Source: Kineococcus rubinsiae (lineage in GTDB: Bacteria; Actinomycetota; Actinomycetes; Actinomycetales; Kineococcaceae). From it: 64,000 bases of DNA. This document shows, piece by piece, positions 51,637 through 60,960 of this stretch (positions are counted from its first letter, which is position 1; each line of letters opens with the position of its first letter). The DNA is taken from positions 1 to 64,000 of the forward strand of contig NZ_VWPY01000003.1 of NCBI RefSeq assembly GCF_011839805.1, in the 5' to 3' direction. The notes under the pieces are model-generated. The model was not told where the DNA came from. It was given only the letters and a program-made list of their open reading frames with translations, and made no database searches. The position numbers and the translations under genes were made by a program.

Positions 51637-52153
51637 GTGGAAGGGCTTCGGCACGAGACCCTCAGCGTTCAGGCGCTCGAGCTGGCGAACAGTCGGCCCA
51701 CAAGCCATGCCCTAACCTTGTCGCCCGCCGCCAGCGGGGATCGGGCGACGCCGACTGAACAGCTCACCATCACCCCCTTGTCCGCCTGTTACAGGAAGGC
51801 CCGGGCCCTTCACCGTGACGTGGCGAGCACGGTGGGCCAACCGCGTACGCGTCCCGACCGACCGGTCCTCTACGGTCGAAACCGGCTCATCACGATCTAG
51901 GGTGTAGTCGAGAATGGCGGGTTCCGACTTTGAGTACACCCTCGATCGTGGTGGGCCGTTAATCGCTGTGCGCGTTGATGCTTCTTAGGGCTGCAGGTGC
52001 TGCAAGGAGCGCCGGCCTCTATTTCGTCGCGAGTCAGTGGGTGCTGTTTGCCTCTCGCTTCCGGCGCTTGTGCTTCTGCCGCAGAGAGTGAGCACGCCGC
52101 CGAGCGGCGGTGTCGCCCGCGGGAAGCGCAGGGTCAGATGCTGAAGAAATCTC
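51637..52153. other. 517-bp gap after the hsd operon
   Basis: The gap lies between the 3' ends of the rightward hsd operon and the leftward helicase. It is mostly non-coding and fairly AT-rich. An 87-codon frame begins with GTG 51637 directly after the upstream stop but lacks coding character. A 24-codon ORF from ATG 51914 to TAG 51988 has a protein-like composition (DFEYTLDRGGPLIAV) and includes a TTA codon; it could be the start of a lost gene. No strong terminator hairpin was found. Confidence 0.45.
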
Positions 52154-53860
52154 TTACTGCCACTCATTGTCCAAGCGCTGGACGTCCTCGGCCACGCCCA
52201 CGACCATGTCGAAGAAGCCCTCGTGCGCGCCGTCGCTCGGGTCCTCGACCGTGCCCGCCGCGAAGAGGATGACGAAGGTGACCACGCGACCTCCGGGCTT
52301 GCGGCGGACCACGCGCCCCAGGCGTTGGATCATCTGCCGCCGGCTGCGGCTGGCCGTCGTGACGATGCCGAGGTCCACGGTGGGCAGGTCGATCCCCTCG
52401 TCGAGGAGCTTGGGTGCGGCGAGCGCGAGGAGGCGCTGGCTCTCCAGGGCGTCGAGGTTGTCCTGACGCTCCCGCCGGTCCATGTCGGCGTGCAGTGCCG
52501 CAGCGGCAACGCCATGCTCTCGAAGGCGGTGCGCCACGGCTTCGGCGCTGTCCTTCGTCTGGGTGAAGACGACGGTGCCCTCGGAGGCGTCGATGAGCGG
52601 CGCCATCTCGCCGACCGCGTCGACCTTGCCCACCAGCTCCGCGAGGAGCCGGCGGCGGGCGCGCATGGCGGTCTCGGCGGTCTGAGCCGCGCGCCCCACG
52701 ACGCCCCCGACGCCGGCGAGCTGCCGGAGCCGCTGGTTCAGCGAGATGCCTGACGTCCCCCCGAGCGCACCCATGCTCCGCAGCTTGCGCAGGCTGTCGC
52801 TGACCCGGGAGCTGAGCGTGTCGTACTCCACGCGCTCCTCGTCGGTCATCCCCACGGGGGCGAGCACCAGCCGGAACGGAGACACGACCTGGTCGCGGAG
52901 GGCTCGCTCGAACGTGTACTCGCACACCGTGTTGCCGAAGTACGGGCGGATGTGCGAGTCCACCGCGTCGTCGCTGCGTTCCAGGGTCGCGGTCATGCCG
53001 AGGCGGCGCGTGTACCCGTCGCGCAGGGCCGATGACCAGGTGCCGGCGCCGTAGCGGTGCACCTCGTCGGCGACGAGCAGGTCGCCACCGGTGCCCCGCA
53101 GCAGCGAGCGACGGGCGGCGCTGTTGACGACCGCGACGACCACGTCGGCGCGGGCGGCGTCGCCCTTCTCCTCACCGCCGACCGCGGCGACCGACAGGTG
53201 GGGGAGGTGGGTCGCGAAACGGTGCAGCCACTGGCGCTGCAGCTCCACCGACGGGACGAGGACGGTGGTGGTCATGCCGTCCGCCGTAGCCCGAGCGGCG
53301 GCTGCCAGGCCGAGGTGTGTCTTGCCTGAGCCCGTGACGGCCTCGACGATTCCCCGGCAGCCGTTGGCGTACCAACCGCGCATCGCCTCGTCCTGCCACG
53401 GGTGCAGCGGCAGGCCCCAGGATGCCGGGACCGCCACGGCCGACATGCGTTCGACGGGAGGTCGGGGCGCCACCGTCTGCTGCTCCAACGAGGCGAGCAG
53501 TTCCTCCATCGCCGTCGACGGCGCCTCATCGCCCGCGGCGCGGGCGTCCTGCTGGCGGTGTCGGCGACTCGCCGCAGATGTGGCTTGCCCATCGCCGTCG
53601 GCCGCCGACCACCGGGGGCGGGTGGCGTCGTCCCTGACGAAGGAGGCGCCCTCGCCGGCGTACAGGACCTTGTTGATCTGCGTCTTGTCCGCAGCCCACG
53701 GGGTGCCGGCCAGCCCGAGGCCGATCTCGCGCGCGGTGGACGACGGTGCCCGGGTCACCTCGGCGAGGACGGCCTCGGCCAGCGACGCCGGTGCCGATGC
53801 GGTGTCCGGCTGCTCGCGGCCCGTGGCCGGCACCGCGTCGCTGGGCGTCGTGTCGGTCAC
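52154..53860 (-). CDS. XPB/RadD-like SF2 DNA helicase
   Basis: The 568-residue helicase has an N-terminal winged-helix-like domain (about 25-85), a linker rich in Ala/Arg/Gln, and the two RecA-like lobes. Walker A is VTGSGKT (185-191), then DEVH, the TATLERSDD motif and a C-terminal QRLGRVVRRKPGG motif VI. It resembles XPB- or RadD-type ATPases that remodel or unwind damaged DNA. GTG 53860 is nine bases after GGAGGAG; the open frame extends to 53911. It is divergent from the Fic gene. Whether it belongs to a defence pair or is a repair gene is open. Confidence 0.88.
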   Translation of the reverse strand: MTDTTPSDAVPATGREQPDTASAPASLAEAVLAEVTRAPSSTAREIGLGLAGTPWAADKTQINKVLYAGEGASFVRDDATRPRWSAADGDGQATSAASRRHRQQDARAAGDEAPSTAMEELLASLEQQTVAPRPPVERMSAVAVPASWGLPLHPWQDEAMRGWYANGCRGIVEAVTGSGKTHLGLAAAARATADGMTTTVLVPSVELQRQWLHRFATHLPHLSVAAVGGEEKGDAARADVVVAVVNSAARRSLLRGTGGDLLVADEVHRYGAGTWSSALRDGYTRRLGMTATLERSDDAVDSHIRPYFGNTVCEYTFERALRDQVVSPFRLVLAPVGMTDEERVEYDTLSSRVSDSLRKLRSMGALGGTSGISLNQRLRQLAGVGGVVGRAAQTAETAMRARRRLLAELVGKVDAVGEMAPLIDASEGTVVFTQTKDSAEAVAHRLREHGVAAAALHADMDRRERQDNLDALESQRLLALAAPKLLDEGIDLPTVDLGIVTTASRSRRQMIQRLGRVVRRKPGGRVVTFVILFAAGTVEDPSDGAHEGFFDMVVGVAEDVQRLDNEWQ

Positions 53861-54010
53861 CGAGAGAACTCCTCCAGATCGTTGGAGGCAGCGGCCTCCT
53901 GGCACGACCATCTTGACGGGCTGGGCGTGGGGAGCCGTCGTCGACCGATCCTGCGGCGGCGATGACGAAAGGAATCGGCCTCGTGATCAGCTTTCCGTCG
54001 GAACCTTGAA

Positions 54011-54023
54011 TATGCTTGTCGGG
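54011..54023 (+). promoter_or_regulatory. candidate -10 box giving a leaderless fic mRNA
   Basis: TATGCT (54011-54016) ends six bases before the GTG start at 54023, so transcription would begin at or beside the start codon and the mRNA would be leaderless, which is common in actinobacteria. No Shine-Dalgarno precedes the GTG. The -35 region is not recognisable. Confidence 0.4.
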
Positions 54024-55288
54024 TGTCTCGCCTTGTCAGCGCCGTCTGGAGCCCCGACCCCGGGGACGTCAGCGGCCTGCCGCGACGGCACCGCCGCCCT
54101 TGTCGCTACGACGCCTACGTGCCGGATCCGTTGGTGGGCCGAGAGGTCCTGCTCCCTGCGGACGTCGCCGCCGACGTCTCCGACGCTGAACGCGCGGTCC
54201 TCCAGCTCAACGCGTCGGGGCTGCCCTTCCGCGGCTACGAGGCGATCGCCCGGCTCCTCCTCCGGGCCGAGGCGGTGGCCTCGTCGCGCATCGAAGGTCT
54301 GGAGATCGGCGGCCGGCGACTGGCGCGGGCGGACGCTGCCCGGGCCGCCGACGGCTCCACCCACGACGTCGGAGCGGCGGAGGTCCTCGGCAACATCGAC
54401 GCGATGCGTGCTGCGGTCGACGACGTCGCCCGGCGACCACGCCTCGACCTCGACGCGATCAGCGACATCCACCGCGCCCTCCTGGCCGGGACGCGCGACG
54501 CCTCGTGGGCGGGCAACTACCGCGATCGGCAGAACTGGATCGGTGGATCGAGCTACAACCCGTGCGCTGCAGACTTCGTGCCGCCGCCACCCGACGAGGT
54601 TCCCGAGCTGCTGACGGACCTGGTCGAGTACCTGGAGTCCGACCTCCACCCGCCCGTGGTGCAGGCCGCCCTCGCCCACGCGCAGTTCGAGACCATCCAC
54701 CCCTTCGCCGACGGCAATGGGCGCACCGGCCGCGCGCTCATCCACGTCGCGCTCACCCGCCGCGGGTTGAGCCCACACCACGTCCCGCCGGTCAGCCTCG
54801 TGCTGGCCACCCGCAGCCAGGACTACATCGCCGGGCTCGAGAGCTTCCGCACCGAGGGGCACGACGGGCCGGCCCGCTGGATCGCGACCTTCGCCGCCGC
54901 CACGACCGAGGCCTGCGAGCGGGTGTCGGGACTGACCGACGGGCTCGCCGCCCTGCAGGGGCGCTGGCGCGAGGCGACCGGGACGGTCCGCGGGGGATCG
55001 ACGGCGGCGCAGCTGCTCGACGAGGTGCTGCCGCAGACCCCGGTGTTCACGGTCGCCCAGCTGGTGACGCTCACCGGCCGCTCGACCCAGGCCGTCAACG
55101 AGGCCGTCGACCGTCTACACAGTGCCGGCGTGCTGCGACAGACCACGGCCGGGCGGCGCAACCGCGCCTTCGAGGTCGACGGGCTCATCGACCTCATCAC
55201 CGGTTTCGAGCGGTCGCTGGCCTCACCGGCGGGTGACACCGCCGTCGAACCGCCGGCACGACCCGTGCCGCGACGCCCCGCCCGCTGA
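54023..55288 (+). CDS. fic: Fic family protein with self-inhibitory motif
   Basis: Fic enzymes transfer AMP or another nucleotide group to protein hydroxyls. The 421-residue protein has an N-terminal Fic_N-type region with the inhibitory helix SSRIEG (87-92; Glu91 would block ATP), the Fic core with HPFADGNGRTGR (from His226) and a C-terminal winged helix (about 340-395) that may bind DNA and control its own gene. All catalytic residues are present. The inhibitor is in the same chain, so no antitoxin gene is needed. The target is unknown. It is divergent from the XPB-like helicase, 162 bases away. Confidence 0.93.
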   Translation: MSRLVSAVWSPDPGDVSGLPRRHRRPCRYDAYVPDPLVGREVLLPADVAADVSDAERAVLQLNASGLPFRGYEAIARLLLRAEAVASSRIEGLEIGGRRLARADAARAADGSTHDVGAAEVLGNIDAMRAAVDDVARRPRLDLDAISDIHRALLAGTRDASWAGNYRDRQNWIGGSSYNPCAADFVPPPPDEVPELLTDLVEYLESDLHPPVVQAALAHAQFETIHPFADGNGRTGRALIHVALTRRGLSPHHVPPVSLVLATRSQDYIAGLESFRTEGHDGPARWIATFAAATTEACERVSGLTDGLAALQGRWREATGTVRGGSTAAQLLDEVLPQTPVFTVAQLVTLTGRSTQAVNEAVDRLHSAGVLRQTTAGRRNRAFEVDGLIDLITGFERSLASPAGDTAVEPPARPVPRRPAR

Positions 55289-55326
55289 CCCGTAGCGATG
55301 GCGAACTCCGTACGTCTCCGGCGAGT

Positions 55327-56013
55327 TCAAGTGGTGGGCCCGGGGCGGTAGTGCCGCAACCACGCCTCGGTCTGGGCGACGTGGGCGCCGGCGGCGGTGG
55401 CTGCGGCGGCAGGGTCCCGCCCGACGATGGCGTCGGCGATGGTGCGGTGCGCCGCGTTGGACGTGCGCATGATCGTCGGACCGTCCGGCATGCCGAACAT
55501 CTGGTACGAGCGGGATCGCGTCCGCAGGACGTCCAGGAACGCCACCAGGGTGGGACTCCCACCGGCCCGAGCGATCCGGGTGTGGAAGAGCGCGTCGAGG
55601 GTGGCCGCCTCCTCGACGTCGTCGGTCGCCTCCATGGCCGCGCACAGAGCGAGCAGCTCGGTGCGGAGCTCGTCGTCGACGCGGGCGGCGGCCTGGCTCG
55701 CGGCGTGCGCCTCCAGCACCCGGCGCACCTCGTACATCTCCAGCAGCCCGGACAGCGGGAGCAGGTCCACCGTCAGCCGCAGCGAGCCGATGAGCTCCTC
55801 CGGACGCAGCGCCGTGACGTAGACGCCGGAACCGTGGCGGGACTCCACCACGCCCAGCGCCGCCAGCATGCGCACGGCCTCGCGCAGCGAACCCCGGGAG
55901 ACCCCGAGCTCGTCGCACAGCTCGGCCTCGGCCGGGAACTTCCGGCCGGCGCCCAGCCGTCCGGTGCTGATCATCCGGCGGAGTCCGTGGAAGGCGTCGT
56001 CGACAGCGCTCAC
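55327..56013 (-). CDS. FadR-type (GntR family) transcriptional regulator
   Basis: The 228-residue regulator has the N-terminal winged helix (FPAEAELCDELGVSRGSLREAVRML, about residues 22-46, quoted in part) and the all-helical FCD ligand domain with its metal-binding Asp/His set (LFHTRI and AHRTIADAI blocks). GTG 56013 follows 'ggagg' by 11 bases; the frame opens further to 56133 without support. It is divergent from the PLP enzyme and importer operon and probably controls it. Ligands of this family are often organic acids or sugar acids. Confidence 0.9.
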   Translation of the reverse strand: MSAVDDAFHGLRRMISTGRLGAGRKFPAEAELCDELGVSRGSLREAVRMLAALGVVESRHGSGVYVTALRPEELIGSLRLTVDLLPLSGLLEMYEVRRVLEAHAASQAAARVDDELRTELLALCAAMEATDDVEEAATLDALFHTRIARAGGSPTLVAFLDVLRTRSRSYQMFGMPDGPTIMRTSNAAHRTIADAIVGRDPAAAATAAGAHVAQTEAWLRHYRPGPTT

Positions 56014-56135
56014 TCGATCTCGTGCCTCCCGTCGGGTCGCTGCCCACCGTAGGGCACCGGGACAACTCATCTGACCTACTGGGCACGAGACGGGTGGATC
56101 CGCGAATCGAAACACGAACGTAACCCAAGTCATCG

Positions 56136-56146
56136 GACGAATTGTC
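56136..56146. promoter_or_regulatory. candidate FadR-type operator
   Basis: GAC-N5-GTC (56136-56146) lies in the 173-base gap between the regulator and the PLP enzyme gene. GntR/FadR sites are often short imperfect palindromes of this size. No matching second copy was found, so support is weak. Confidence 0.3.
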
Positions 56147-56186
56147 TACGGTGTGCTCACAGCCGAGGACGAGGAGTGCTCCACCG

Positions 56187-57416
56187 ATGACCCAGCTCGA
56201 CGTTGCCGTGGCCCCGGTCGCGCCGCCGCCCCTGCTGCTGCCCGACGGCCGCCCGGCCGCGGCGGCCTGGCCCTCGGACCCTGCCCTGCGCCACCTCAAC
56301 CACGGGTCCTTCGGCGCCGTGCCCTCCGAGGTGATCGAGGGACAGGCCCGCCTGCGTGCGGAGATGGAGGCCTCCCCGCTGCGCTGGTACGTCGGCCTCC
56401 CCGCGCGCCACGCTGAGGCCCGCGCCCGGGTCGCCCCGCACCTGGGGGTCGCCGCGGACGACCTGGCCTTCGTGCCCAACGCCAGCGGCGGGGCCAGCGT
56501 GGCCTTCACGTGCATCCCCGTGCGGGCGGGCTGCGAGATCGTCGTCACCGACCACGGCTACGGCGCGGTGACGATGGGCGCGGAGCGGCTGGCCCGCCGG
56601 TGGGGCGGAACGGTCCGCGTCGCACGCGTCCCGCTGTCCGCGGGGCCCGAGGAGGCGGCGGCTGCGGTCATCGCCGAGTTCTCCGACCGGACCGGGCTCG
56701 TCGTCGTCGACCACGTGACCTCGCCCACCGCGCGCCGCATGCCCGTCGCCGAGATCGGTACCGCCGCCCGCGCACGGGAGATCCCCTTCCTCGTGGACGG
56801 CGCGCACTACCCCGCGATGGTCGCCGACCCCCTCGAGGGCGTCGACTGCGACGTCTGGGTCGGCAACCTGCACAAGTACGGGTGCGCCCCGCGCGGTGCC
56901 GGCGTCCTCGTCGCGCGCGGACCCCTCGTCGGGGAGATGAACCCGCTGATCGACTCGTGGGGCGCGCCGAAGCCGTTCCCGGCCCGCTTCGACGAGCAGG
57001 GCACGCTGGACACCACGAGCTGGCTGGCAGCCCCCGACTCCCTCGACCTCGTCGAGGACCTCTGGGGCTGGGACGTCGTGCGCGAGCACAGCGACCGCCT
57101 GGCGAGCTACGGCGCCGCCGTGATCGCCGACGCGTTCACAGCCCTCACCGGCGAGGACCACCGGGTCGACGTCGGCATGACCGTCGGGCCGATGCGCCTC
57201 GTGCGGCTGCCCGCGCCCCTGTGCCTGGGCCCCGGCGGCGGCAACGCGCTGCGGGACAGGGTCCTCACCGAACTCGGGGTCGAGGGTGCGTTCACCTCCT
57301 TCGACGGCGTGGGCTACCTGCGGCTGTCCGCTCACGCCTACAACACCCCCGACGACTACGAGGACTTCGCCGAACGGTGCGTCCCCGTCCTCGCCGGCTG
57401 GGCCTCCCGCGCCTGA
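56187..57416 (+). CDS. class V aminotransferase-fold PLP enzyme (isopenicillin N epimerase-like)
   Basis: The 409-residue PLP enzyme has HLNHGSFGAVP near the N terminus, the cofactor Asp in LVDGAHYPA and the Schiff-base Lys in NLHKYGCAPRG, a pattern found in CefD-like epimerases, lyases and desulfurase relatives. It probably acts on an amino acid or amino sugar taken up by the importer encoded next. ATG 56187 lies behind 'gaggag'. It is the first gene of an operon of four genes. No beta-lactam biosynthesis genes are present, so the CefD name describes fold only. Confidence 0.88.
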   Translation: MTQLDVAVAPVAPPPLLLPDGRPAAAAWPSDPALRHLNHGSFGAVPSEVIEGQARLRAEMEASPLRWYVGLPARHAEARARVAPHLGVAADDLAFVPNASGGASVAFTCIPVRAGCEIVVTDHGYGAVTMGAERLARRWGGTVRVARVPLSAGPEEAAAAVIAEFSDRTGLVVVDHVTSPTARRMPVAEIGTAARAREIPFLVDGAHYPAMVADPLEGVDCDVWVGNLHKYGCAPRGAGVLVARGPLVGEMNPLIDSWGAPKPFPARFDEQGTLDTTSWLAAPDSLDLVEDLWGWDVVREHSDRLASYGAAVIADAFTALTGEDHRVDVGMTVGPMRLVRLPAPLCLGPGGGNALRDRVLTELGVEGAFTSFDGVGYLRLSAHAYNTPDDYEDFAERCVPVLAGWASRA

Positions 57417-57457
57417 CTTCTCTCCCCTCGCCCCCACCACGACACGAAGGACGTTCT

Positions 57458-58753
57458 GTGACGAAGACACTGAGACTGCTGGGCGCCGGGCTCGTGACGG
57501 CCCTGCTCGTCACCAGCTGCGGAAGCTCCGCCGGCTCCTCCGACGACGGGGTCGAGCTGAAGATGGTCGAGAGCCTGACCAACCCCGCCCGCACCGCCGT
57601 CCTGAAGGGGCTGATCGAGGACTTCGAGGCCGCCAACCCCGGCACCACCGTCGACCTCATCTCGCCGCCCACGAACTCGGCGGACCAGAAGATCCAGCAG
57701 ATGCTGCAGTCGAAGAAGGGCATCGACGTCCTCGAGGTCCGCGACACGACCGTCGGCCCGTTCACCGCCAACGGCTGGCTGCGCGACCTCGCCCCGGACC
57801 TGAAGGGCTGGGCCGGCTGGGCGGACATGACCCAGCAGGCGGTCGACTACGCCCAGGGCGAGGACGGCACCTGGTACATCCCGTACGGGTTCTACGGCCT
57901 CAGCCTGTTCTACCGGAAGGACCTCGTGGAGAAGGCCGGGTTCGCCGGCCCGCCGGCCAGCTGGGACGAGCTGCTCCAGCAGGCCTCGGCCATCCAGGAC
58001 CCCGACGCCGGGACCTACGGGTACGCCTTCCGCGGCGGCACCAACGGCAACGGCAACCTGGTCACGGCCATCGAGGCCTACGTCGCCGACGACCTCGACA
58101 AGGCCAACGCGTTCAAGACGACCGACGGCAAGAGCATCTTCGCCGCACCCGAGGCGCTCACCGCCGCGCAGACGTACTTCGACCTGTTCGAGAAGGCGTC
58201 CCCGCCGTCCTCCGTGGCGTGGGGCTACCCCGAGATGGTCGAGGGCTTCTCCAACGGCTCCACGGCGTTCCTGCTGCAGGACCCCGAGGTCATCGCCACC
58301 GTCGGGCAGTCCACGGCCATCAAGCCCGACCAGTGGGGCACCGCGCCGCTGCTCGTGGGGCCGACGGGCAAGGCGGCTCAGCCCGTCGCCACCGCCGGCT
58401 GGGGCATGTCGGCCTCGACGGAGCACGCGGCCGAGGCGACCAAGCTCATCGAGTTCCTGTCCTCGGGCGAGGCATCCACGACCTTCACCAAGGAGAACAG
58501 CCTCGTCCCGATCCTCACCAGCGCCGCGTCCGACCCCTACTACTCCGAGGGGCCGTGGGCCAGCTACGTCACCATGACGAACGCCCCCGACACCTACCTC
58601 TCCGTCATCCAGCCCCGCAACGTCGACTGGTGGACCGAGTGGACCCAGAAGGCCGACGGCGACGTCCAGCGCGTCATCACCGGAGACATGACCCCGGCCG
58701 AGCTGCTGGCCGGCTGGGACGCCTACTGGGTGGAGAAGTGGGCGGCCGCGTGA
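57458..58753 (+). CDS. ABC transporter substrate-binding lipoprotein (CUT1)
   Basis: The 431-residue binding protein has a lipoprotein signal (VTSCGSS, Cys at about residue 22) and the family 1 solute-binding fold (NPGTTVDLISPP, KGIDVLEVRDTT, NGSTAFLLQDPE). GTG 57458 follows 'gaagga'. The stop overlaps the first permease (GTGA). The ligand is unknown; the PLP enzyme upstream suggests an amino-group-bearing compound. Confidence 0.92.
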   Translation: MTKTLRLLGAGLVTALLVTSCGSSAGSSDDGVELKMVESLTNPARTAVLKGLIEDFEAANPGTTVDLISPPTNSADQKIQQMLQSKKGIDVLEVRDTTVGPFTANGWLRDLAPDLKGWAGWADMTQQAVDYAQGEDGTWYIPYGFYGLSLFYRKDLVEKAGFAGPPASWDELLQQASAIQDPDAGTYGYAFRGGTNGNGNLVTAIEAYVADDLDKANAFKTTDGKSIFAAPEALTAAQTYFDLFEKASPPSSVAWGYPEMVEGFSNGSTAFLLQDPEVIATVGQSTAIKPDQWGTAPLLVGPTGKAAQPVATAGWGMSASTEHAAEATKLIEFLSSGEASTTFTKENSLVPILTSAASDPYYSEGPWASYVTMTNAPDTYLSVIQPRNVDWWTEWTQKADGDVQRVITGDMTPAELLAGWDAYWVEKWAAA

Positions 58754-59712
58754 CGACCCCGGAGACCATCGCCCGCCGTCCCGCTGCCGGGCCGCGGCCC
58801 GGCAGCGGGCGGGGGGCCGCTCCCCGGCGGGCCTTCACCGGGCGCCGCGCGCTCACGATCCTGGCCTTCCTGGCCCCGGCCGCCGTGTTCGTCGGCATCT
58901 TCACCTACTACCCGTTGCTGACGGGTGCGCAGATGGCGTTCCGCGACTGGAACCTGTCGAACTTCACCGACGCGTCCTGGGTCGGCCTCGACAACTTCCG
59001 CACCGTCCTGCACGACCCGGTGCTGCCCGGCGTGCTGCGCAACACCGTCATCTGGGTCGTCGGCTCGCTCGTTCCGCAGTTCGTCATCGGCTTCGCGATC
59101 GCGCTCTGGCTGCGGCGGCACTTCCGCTTCCGCGGCCTCTACCAGGCGCTGATCTTCTACCCCTGGGCCGTGTCGGGGTTCCTCATCGGCATCCTCTTCC
59201 GCTGGATGTTCAACGGCGAGTTCGGCGTCGTCAACGACCTGCTCGAGAAGGTCGGGCTCATCGACAGTCCCGTCCCGTGGCTGGCGCAGCCCAGCACCGC
59301 CATGGTCGCCGTGCTCATCGCCAACATCTGGTACGGCGTGACGTTCTTCGCCATCATGATCCTCGCCGCGCTGCAGTCGGTGCCCGACGAGATCCTCGAA
59401 GCGGCCGCTCTCGACGGGGCGGGCCGGACCCGCACGCTGCTGCAGATCGTCGTGCCCTACATCCGCATCACGCTCACCGTGACGGTGCTCCTGCGCGTCA
59501 TCTGGATCTTCAACTTCCCCGACATCATCTACGGGATGACGGGCGGCGGCCCGGCGGACAAGACCCACATCGTCACGACGTGGCTGATCCAGGTGACCCA
59601 GCGCGGGGACTACGGCGTGGCCGCGGCCATCGGCCTCATGGTCCTGGTCGTGCTGCTGATGTTCTCGGTGTTCTACCTCCTCGCGCTGCGGGAGAGAGGG
59701 GTGAAGCGGTGA
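58750..59712 (+). CDS. ABC transporter permease (MalF type)
   Basis: The 320-residue permease has a Pro/Arg-rich cytoplasmic start, six membrane segments and the EAA loop EAAALDGAG (about residue 216). It overlaps both neighbours by four bases (GTGA), showing strict co-translation with the binding protein and second permease. No ATPase gene is present in the cluster. Confidence 0.93.
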   Translation: MTTPETIARRPAAGPRPGSGRGAAPRRAFTGRRALTILAFLAPAAVFVGIFTYYPLLTGAQMAFRDWNLSNFTDASWVGLDNFRTVLHDPVLPGVLRNTVIWVVGSLVPQFVIGFAIALWLRRHFRFRGLYQALIFYPWAVSGFLIGILFRWMFNGEFGVVNDLLEKVGLIDSPVPWLAQPSTAMVAVLIANIWYGVTFFAIMILAALQSVPDEILEAAALDGAGRTRTLLQIVVPYIRITLTVTVLLRVIWIFNFPDIIYGMTGGGPADKTHIVTTWLIQVTQRGDYGVAAAIGLMVLVVLLMFSVFYLLALRERGVKR

Positions 59713-60545
59713 TCTTCCGCGAGACCGTCCCGGCGCGCGTGACGCGCGTCGCCTTCCTGGGCCTGTGGCTCGTCATCACGCTGTTCCCGCTGTACTGGAT
59801 CACGGTGACGTCGCTCAAGGCGCCCGGCGACATCTTCAGCCAGCCGCTGACGTACTGGCCGACGGCTCTGACGCTGGAGAACTACGCGGGGCTGTTCGCC
59901 CAGTCGGACTTCGGCGTCTTCGTCGCCAACAGCCTGCTGGTCTCCCTGGTGGGCGCCACGGTCGCCACGCTGATCTCGCTCCTGTCGGGCTACGTGCTGG
60001 CCCGCTTCGAGTTCCGCAGCAAGGGGGTGCTGCTCGCGGCCTTCTTCGTCACGCAGATGGTGCCGTCCTTCATCGCCCTCGGGCCCCTGTACCTCATGAT
60101 GACGAAGCTCGGCCTGGTCGACAGCCGGCTCGGCCTGATCCTCGTCTACATCGGGATCTGCATCCCCTTCTGCACCGTCATGCTGCGCGGCTTCTTCGCC
60201 AACGTGCCCGACGCGCTGGAGGAGGCGGCCATGATCGACGGGTGCTCGCGGCTGGGGGCGCTGTTCCGCGTCATCGTCCCCGTCATGATGCCGGGCATCA
60301 TCGCCTCCTTCATCTTCAACTTCGTCAACTGCTGGAACGAGCTGTTCCTGTCGGTGACGCTGATCAACTCGACGGAGAACCAGACGATCCCCACGGCCAT
60401 CAACGGGTTCATCTCGAGCTTCAACGTCGAGTGGGGCCCCATGGCTGCCGCGGCCGTCCTCACCGTCGTCCCCACCATGCTGCTGTTCGCCGTGGCGAGC
60501 CGGTGGATCGTGCAGGGACTGACCGCGGGCGCGGTCAAGGGCTGA
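59709..60545 (+). CDS. ABC transporter permease (MalG type)
   Basis: The 278-residue second permease has six membrane segments, the EAA motif EEAAMIDGCS (about residue 174) and the family ending GLTAGAVKG. It ends the operon. No strong terminator hairpin follows within the next 60 bases; the first clear hairpin on this side is at 61332. Confidence 0.93.
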   Translation: MIFRETVPARVTRVAFLGLWLVITLFPLYWITVTSLKAPGDIFSQPLTYWPTALTLENYAGLFAQSDFGVFVANSLLVSLVGATVATLISLLSGYVLARFEFRSKGVLLAAFFVTQMVPSFIALGPLYLMMTKLGLVDSRLGLILVYIGICIPFCTVMLRGFFANVPDALEEAAMIDGCSRLGALFRVIVPVMMPGIIASFIFNFVNCWNELFLSVTLINSTENQTIPTAINGFISSFNVEWGPMAAAAVLTVVPTMLLFAVASRWIVQGLTAGAVKG

Positions 60546-60637
60546 CGCAACTTCCTGGGAGACCGGCGTTAGTAGCCAGCTGCTCATCGGAAGGGCTAAG
60601 CGGCTGCGTACTGGTCGAACATCTTTGGGAGCAGCTG

Positions 60638-60895
60638 GTGGCGGCTTTACCGGCGGAGATCCTCGCAGCACCACTGTGGACCTTCACGACCCAGTCGCTC
60701 GCCGCGGGAGTGGCGACCGCGCTGTACGGAGAGCGCGTCCCGGTCCTCATGCAGCTGCTGACACGCCTCGCGGAGGAGCAGCGCGGTCGCTCAGCGCTGC
60801 GGCGCGCCCGGCCGGCGTGGCAAGGCGATCGCGTCGACGACGCGCCGCTCGTCGTCGCGAGTGACGACGTTGTGAAGATTGCCAAGCGCAGATGA
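60638..60895 (+). CDS. hypothetical 85-residue ORF
   Basis: GTG 60638 stands six bases after GGGAG (60627-60631). The product begins VAALPAEILAAPLW and continues with a helix-rich stretch (SLAAGVATALYGERVPVLMQ), which looks like real protein, ending in a basic tail. The frame is open upstream too, so it may be the 3' part of a decayed gene. No family is recognised. Confidence 0.35.
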   Translation: MAALPAEILAAPLWTFTTQSLAAGVATALYGERVPVLMQLLTRLAEEQRGRSALRRARPAWQGDRVDDAPLVVASDDVVKIAKRR

Positions 60896-60960
60896 AGGAC
60901 CCCTGCCACTCGCTCGTCCATATCAGAGGCGCTCACCGCAATGCCGCGAGCGTCCCGCGC

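Noticed and set aside
51637-51900. GTG frame of 87 codons directly after the fourth hsd gene
   Set aside because: It has no ribosome site and no coding character; position alone is not enough.
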